A model generated the notes under the pieces. It ran no database searches. It worked only from the letters and a program-made list of their open reading frames with translations, and had not been told where the DNA came from. Below are positions 58,986-64,000 of a DNA stretch of 64,000 bases, piece by piece; the first letter of the stretch is position 1; each line of letters begins with the position of its first letter. The stretch lies in contig NC_068357.1 of assembly GCF_020536995.1 (NCBI RefSeq), forward strand, positions 146,888,559 through 146,952,558, written 5' to 3'. Origin of the DNA: Dreissena polymorpha. Taxonomy: Eukaryota > Mollusca > Bivalvia > Myida > Dreissenidae. The position numbers and the translations under genes are program-made.

Positions 58986-60504
58986 ATTTATACCACTTTT
59001 TATTCAGTAAACTTTTTTTTTTTAAACAAAATTAGTTTTCATGAGTGTTTGTCGTACTTTGATAATGACTGTAGTGTAACCAAGGTCAGTGCATTACTCC
59101 GCGTTCCAAAAATAACCGCTGATCAAATAATCATTTTTTTTAAATCAGAATATCGTTCTGTAACAAAGAGTCGAGCGTTATTAATTACAAAATTTTAATC
59201 ATATTGAATTGCAAATCTTAAAGTGTTATAATATCAATATGACAGTAAGTTGTTATATACAAGGAACTACTGTCACGTTGTTTGCATCTCTGTGCCATAA
59301 ATTGCCATAAATTCTCAGAAATTATTCTCGATATGTTATTTCGCTATTTGAACACGTCTAAGCTTTCCAAACACACCGCAAACAGCGATTATAAGCGTTA
59401 CGCGTTACATTCAAATGCAAATGATATATTACATGACATGAACATGTAGATAACAATACCTGTTAATGACTTCTATAGCACAACGTAAATAGAATTTAAA
59501 AAAAGATTTAAAAAAATCGTACGCGCAAGTTAACTTAAAGCGAGATTGTACGATTTTTTATACTTGTTAAATTGTAATATATTGATAAAATATGTTACAA
59601 TAACACAAAATAGGCAAGAAAAATTTATACATTGAAGACGAATTTCATAACATGCTGCAAAGACAAAATAGCGCCCCGAGCCGATTGTGACGAATATATT
59701 TCGTACATATGTTCCTACAAAAACCAAAGCATTCGTCTTTTTAGTTAGTGTTCATGTGTCGTATGAATAGATATCGTTGCAGGAATTTAAAATGAACCGT
59801 TAAACTAAATTTAGAATCACATTGTACATGCATGATTTACATGCTGGCGAATTCGACTGTACAGCCTTTTTCGATTTCAGAATTAAATATCTGGTTTATT
59901 TAGCATTTTTGGACACATGTTCTTCTTAACTTTTATTTTAATTTATATAAAAATATATGTTTGATAAGTTTTTTAACACATTTTATATAAATAAATAAAT
60001 ATTTGACAAGATCGTATATACTCGCTTTAATGAAAAGTATAGTGTTTGCATATGTTAAGGCTGTAATCGAAGACAACAGCAGGCTACTCTCCAATGTATA
60101 CTCTTGAATTTCTTTGACAAACTGCGAAATGTAAAAGGAGCCTCGTGTATTCAAGCATGGTTACTTACGCACATACCAAACCTAATCCAACCCAGCAAAG
60201 AACTTATTTTGTTACCAATTTGTTTACGTGAACTATGGCAAAATTTTAGATGAAGTAATACTTTCATTGCTAACTGTTCTGGATAACTTTTTATTAATGT
60301 TACAAAACATAAAGAAAAAGACCTGTATTATAGCGTTAATACATATGATCGCAAGAAAGGCAAACATTTTACAAATGTTCATTCTAACACTCCCACATAA
60401 ATATATCGATCGTGTGCCTTTCTAGTGATGATTTAACTCATAATCATCCCACCGGAAAAAGCGCATATCCTTTATTTACCACGTCCCTAAAACAACTATT
60501 TCAG
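58986..60504. other. Sequence upstream of the first visible phosphatase exon
   Basis: Probably intron of the phosphatase gene. Bases 59742-59776 repeat central words of the 48867-49270 fold-back element. No exon carrying the expected GDGMG motif was found. Confidence 0.45.
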
Positions 60505-60679
60505 ACGTACAATGTTGACCGCCAGACTCCGGATTCCGCCGGAACTGCCACCGCCATGTTGAGCGGCGTCAAAACCAACTTCTACCTGATCGGCCTCGAC
60601 CCCCGGGCAAGCAGAGCAGACTGCGAGAGCTCAAAGGGCCGGGAAACAGAAACCATCTTAGACTGGGCCCTCAAGGCAG
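60505..60679 (+). CDS. Phosphatase exon with catalytic serine
   Basis: Acceptor ctatttcag, donor gtatga, 175 nt. Begins TYNVDRQTPDSAGTATAMLS, where the Ser in DSAGTATA is the phosphate-accepting residue of the family, and ends in ETETILDWALKA. Confidence 0.94.
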
Positions 60680-63600
60680 GTATGACCTTTAAAATCCCTT
60701 ACAACACGAATCGCATTTCTTGGTAGTGTACGTTTAGTAAAAAATTAGCAAATATACACATATTTATTTTAAATTAAAGCCATAATGGTCATACATTTTT
60801 TTTAATTAAATACAAAAGTTTAAATGTACATTCCACTTCAGGCAAACGCACCGGAATAGTTACGACTGCCCGGATCACTCACGCCACGCCGGCGGCCGCT
60901 TACGCCCACGCCGCCGACCGATACTGGGAGGGTGACGTGAACACAAAGGGCGTCACCAGCTGTCGGGACATCGCACAACAGCTGGTGGACGACAACGCCG
61001 ACATCAATGTAATTATCATCATCATCGCTTTACTATGCAATTCACCAAATCTCGAAGTGCATGAAATCTCTACAAAATGTTCGGTTAAGTCCCTACATTA
61101 ATATTCATATGTATACACTGTAGGTGCTTTTCGGCGGTGGGCGTCGCTACTTCCTGCCTAACACCACGGCAGACCCGGAAACGAACAAAATAGACGACAA
61201 CCACAGACAAGATGGACGCAATCTTATTGAAGTAAGAATAATTGAAACACAGATCTTTAGTGGTACTTAAAATATAATTGTATTCATAAAATAGGTTTAT
61301 CCAATTTGTATTTTGGCGCTTTTGTTTTGTCAAGGTAATGCGCCATTGTGCTAGTTGTATAAGCAAACTCTATTATATTTATTCATTTGTTCCTCAAATA
61401 CCGTTGAGCATTACACAATGTTCTGTCAACAAAGAATACAGTTGTTAAGACGCAAAACTTGCCTCTTCCGGTTTATCTTTACGTTCAAAACAAGTGTAAA
61501 TGAACGCTATCCCATAACTCTCGTAACATCCGGTTTGCTGCACATGCAGGACTGGACGCAATACCAGACGTCCCGGGGACGCCGGTCGGCCTACGTGTGG
61601 AACCTGGAACAGTTCAATGAAGCCAACCCCATCGACACCGACTATATGCTCGGTAGGAGGGAGAAGAGTTTACTGATTTGTTGAAATAACTGATGTTCCC
61701 AGAAGAAATGTAAAGCTATAATAAAATACACTTTAATGGCATGAGCCTCATTCTGTGAAAAGGTGTTTTAATGCATTTGCACAGGCTAATCAGGGACTTT
61801 CCGCCTTAACTGGACTTTCGCTAAGAAAAAACTTTCTTTATACAATAACAGTGGAAAGTGTCGTCACTGATAAGCATTTGCGGACTGCACAGGCTAATCT
61901 GAACGCACATGCATTAAATCCCCTTTTCACAGATCGAGGCTCTATTGTATTTAAAGTTATCATAATAAATTGTATATGAGTCGTGAAAGTCACTCGCTGA
62001 TAATCTTTTAAATCTCTTAACGAAGTAAAGACTTGTTTGTGTTTGGGGAAACGTCTCAGATTAGCCTGTTCAGTTCGCACAGGCTAATCGGGGACGACGC
62101 TTTCCACGTTTAAAACATTTTTAGTTCAAAGCAAGTATCTTCTTAGCGAAAATCACTGTTAGCGGAAAGTGTCGTCACTGATTAGCCTGTGCGAACGGCA
62201 CAGGCTAATCTGGGGCGACACTTTACGCACATGCACTTAACCAGGTTTTCTCAGATTGATCCATGATCATTCCATGTATGTGTCTATCATGGTTCCCCGA
62301 TCTGACCACAGGCCTGTTCGAGCCGAACCACATGCAGTACGAGCACGAGCGTAACACGAGCCGGGAGCCGTCCCTCGCCATGATGACACAGAAAGCCATC
62401 GAGGTGCTCCGAAAAGGGCACAATGGCTACTTCCTCCTCGTAGAGGCTACGTGATGTCGACCAAACCACCATTTTACATACATTATATATGCATGTTCTA
62501 AAAATGCAGACATGCTTTTTGTCGAGTCCGGGACCTACTCGCCATCGATCAGACCCGATCTAAAACTGAAACCTTCACGGAATAAAGGGCATTTTCCCTG
62601 CAAAGTTCACGGACCTCGAAACCATAATTCAATAAAACGTATACAATTTTTTTTACCTTTCTTGTCGTTACATAATGCATCAAAGCTAACTTTCCAGCGC
62701 CTCTTGAAACCTTTGTTTACATACATTTCAACTGGCCGACATTTTAAACACAAGAGCGATTTCATTGGTCCATCGCGAAGGTGTGTCTTTACGTTGTGAA
62801 GTTATTATACTTTAATCGGGTCTGATCGTTGACGAGTAGGTCACGCGAGTAGTGTATCGTGTTATTTCTTAAAATTTGACCCAGCATTTGTAAAAATATT
62901 GCAGGATATGTAAATTTTTCAGAAAGGAAATTCATTTCTGCGTTTAATAAGACCACGTTCGTGGAAATCACTGCACAATTGATGAAGTAATGGCAATTCA
63001 AAGAGATGCACCCTGTTTTCGGGTCATTTTGAGTTGAATACCTATAAATAAATTTGATAGTGAAATATATTTTTTTTTCCGAGAAGTTGATATTTCGTTA
63101 TAATTTTATTATTTTTCATTTAAAATGATGTTTTCACTAATTAATAGCATGGCCACACGTTAACCAGCTGCGGATCACATAACTATGTGATTTTAAAGGG
63201 AATAAAATACGTTATTTTTCTAAATAAGTCTGTAAACATTTTTTGTCCTCCAGGGTGTTGGTTAGTTTTGACCAAAAGGTCGTGATTCAATGAAACAATA
63301 GTACATATCGAGTATTACATGTTTAGATATTTGATTTCTTAGATGTAACTTTTTGCTATTAAGGTCTATATATTCATAATCATTGTTACAGCAATGTTAA
63401 GAAGAGAATTAACATACTTGTTGAAATTTTTATTTAGGACGCGAACATATTTAATTATGCGCAACTTCATATCATGCGAATTTGAAATTTGTACTTTTAA
63501 AGATACAGAAACACTTGTGCGGCTTAATTTGCGTTTAAAGACAGACGGACGGACGGTCGGACGGACGGCGGACGACCGGACGGACAAACGTTTTATGAGA

Positions 63601-63883
63601 ACTACAAATGACAACGAAATCGACGTGTTTGCCGACAGATATTGTATGTTGCACGTCGAGTAATGATCATAAACTGTTGGCGTAATTTCAGGTGCGCGCA
63701 TCGATCATGCACATCACGACAGTTTGGCGAAGAAAGCGCTTCACGAGACTATTTCATTCGAAGCCGCGATCAGCCAGGCGCTTTCAATGACCAAACAGAA
63801 AGATACACTCATTGTCGTCACGGGAGACCACTCTCATGCCTTCGATATTCAGGGCTATTCTTACCGAGGCCTTGATATTCTGG
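60505..63883 (+). CDS. Alkaline phosphatase, six internal exons (gene continues past both sides)
   Basis: Alkaline phosphatases hydrolyse phosphate monoesters using two zinc ions and one magnesium ion, usually at the outer cell surface. Exons: 60505-60679, 60842-61008, 61124-61231, 61550-61652, 62312-62446, 63692-63883. They join in frame to about 293 residues covering roughly the middle of the usual 500-residue protein. Conserved parts: TPDSAGTATAMLSGVKTN with the catalytic Ser, RITHATPAAAYAHAADRYW, VLFGGGRRYF, LFEPNHMQYE, GYFLLVE (Mg ligand), RIDHAHHDSLAKKALHE and VVTGDHSHAF (metal ligands). The N-terminal exons with the expected GDGMG motif were not found, and the C-terminal exons lie beyond the window. 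Exon 5 lacks a GT donor at the frame-preserving position (CT instead), so the gene may be broken, non-canonically spliced or misassembled. Codon use is GC-rich compared with the surroundings, as in the other genes. Confidence 0.9.
60842..61008 (+). CDS. Phosphatase exon with THATPAAAYAH
   Basis: Acceptor ccacttcag, donor gtaatt, 167 nt. GKRTGIVTTARITHATPAAA and YAHAADRYWEGD match the family's GIVTT-x-R-x-x-HATP-x-AAYAH block, whose His binds magnesium. Confidence 0.95.
61124..61231 (+). CDS. Phosphatase exon with VLFGGGRRYF
   Basis: Acceptor cactgtag, donor gtaaga, 36 codons. The VLFGGGRRYFLP pattern corresponds to VIMGGGRKYM in human tissue-nonspecific phosphatase; RQDGRNLIE follows. Confidence 0.94.
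61550..61652 (+). CDS. Phosphatase exon with AYVWN and DYMLG
   Basis: Acceptor acatgcag, donor gtagga, 103 nt. SAYVWNLEQFNEANPIDTDY and MLG correspond to HFIWN...DYLLG of the human enzyme. Confidence 0.92.
61742..61945. repeat. Palindromic GCCTGTGCAGTC repeat in a phosphatase intron
   Basis: gagcctcattctgtgaaaag, gcacaggctaatcagggac, ccgccttaactggactttcg, then tgcggactgcacaggctaat and cccttttcacagatcgaggc: a near full-length copy with inverted ends. Confidence 0.8.
62045..62260. repeat. Second palindromic GCCTGTGCAGTC repeat in the same intron
   Basis: cagattagcctgttcagttc, acaggctaatcggggacgac, tcttcttagcgaaaatcact, then cacaggctaatctggggcga and aaccaggttttctcagattg. It lies about 50 bases before exon 62312. 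Confidence 0.8.
62312..62446 (+). CDS. Phosphatase exon with LFEPNHMQYE and LLVE; donor not canonical
   Basis: Acceptor gaccacag. Encodes LFEPNHMQYEHERN to GYFLLVE, the Glu being a metal ligand. To continue into RIDHAHH the exon must end at 62446 (GAG G), but the next bases are ctacgt instead of the expected gtacgt. Read through, the frame meets a TGA four bases on. The nearby gtgatg at 62451 gives the wrong phase. Confidence 0.85.
63530..63600. repeat. (GGAC)n-like simple repeat
   Basis: gacagacggacggacggtcg, gacggacggcggacg and so on: degenerate GGAC/CGGA tandem within a phosphatase intron. Confidence 0.7.
63692..63883 (+). CDS. Phosphatase exon with RIDHAHH and DHSHAF
   Basis: Acceptor aatttcag, donor gtaata, 192 nt. 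GARIDHAHHDSLAKKALHET and TLIVVTGDHSHAFDIQGYS carry the zinc-binding Asp and His residues. The phase is correct for a preceding exon ending in one base. Confidence 0.94.
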
Positions 63884-64000
63884 GTAATAAACAATACAAC
63901 TTGACAATAAATCAAGACAACAAGATGGCCTTTCTTAGAATAAAATTTTGGGACATGGTTTTAAACGGCTAAACAATGTTTTGCGTTTCAAATTTAAATG

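Overview
This is AT-rich, intron-rich animal nuclear DNA. Its repeat families (short elements full of AGGTCA-like half-sites, elements opening with runs such as GTCCGTCTGTC, and the abundant palindromic repeat with core GCCTGTGCAGTC) together with the three recognisable genes point to a bivalve mollusc. From memory of the palindromic repeat I would guess a zebra-mussel-like (Dreissena) genome; that is inference, not proof. No prokaryotic features, CRISPR arrays, rRNA genes or convincing functional tRNA genes are visible.

Region 1 (about 1.5-30.7 kb, + strand) is the 3' part of one large gene: 19 exons that splice in frame into 948 codons plus a stop. They encode the tail of an unconventional MyTH4-FERM myosin: the end of a first MyTH4 domain, FERM 1, a short linker, MyTH4 2, FERM 2 and a C-terminal extension. 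No SH3 domain lies between the halves, unlike textbook myosin VII; this fits the MyTH4-FERM-MyTH4-FERM layout I associate with class XXII. Motor, neck and the first MyTH4 start lie upstream of the window. The introns hold a hAT-like element with perfect 8-bp target duplications, two Tigger/pogo-like elements (one with a nested insertion), two TTAA-flanked MITEs, many palindromic repeats, and a 3.1-kb minisatellite built from 42-bp and 58-bp forms of one unit.

Region 2 (about 31-52 kb) has no gene I can support. It contains another copy of a 1-kb repeat also found in a myosin intron, several fold-back (palindromic) elements, a hairpin with 22-bp perfect arms, tRNA-like SINE fragments and unique AT-rich DNA.

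Region 3 (52.3-54.8 kb, - strand) is a long uninterrupted reading frame for a membrane-anchored copper amine oxidase of 823 residues, with its cofactor tyrosine, catalytic aspartate and three copper-ligand histidines in place.

Region 4 (54.9-60.5 kb) is non-coding, with a TTAA-flanked element carrying a tRNA-Leu-like segment, an (ATT)n microsatellite between two copies of a 100-bp sequence, and a fold-back element.

Region 5 (60.5 kb to the end, + strand) holds six internal exons of an alkaline phosphatase, which continues past the window. Its 5' exons were not found and the fifth exon lacks a GT donor at the only position that keeps the frame, so the gene may be defective, non-canonically spliced or locally misassembled.

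The three genes show no evident functional link. The amine oxidase and phosphatase are both probable cell-surface enzymes and are divergently oriented.
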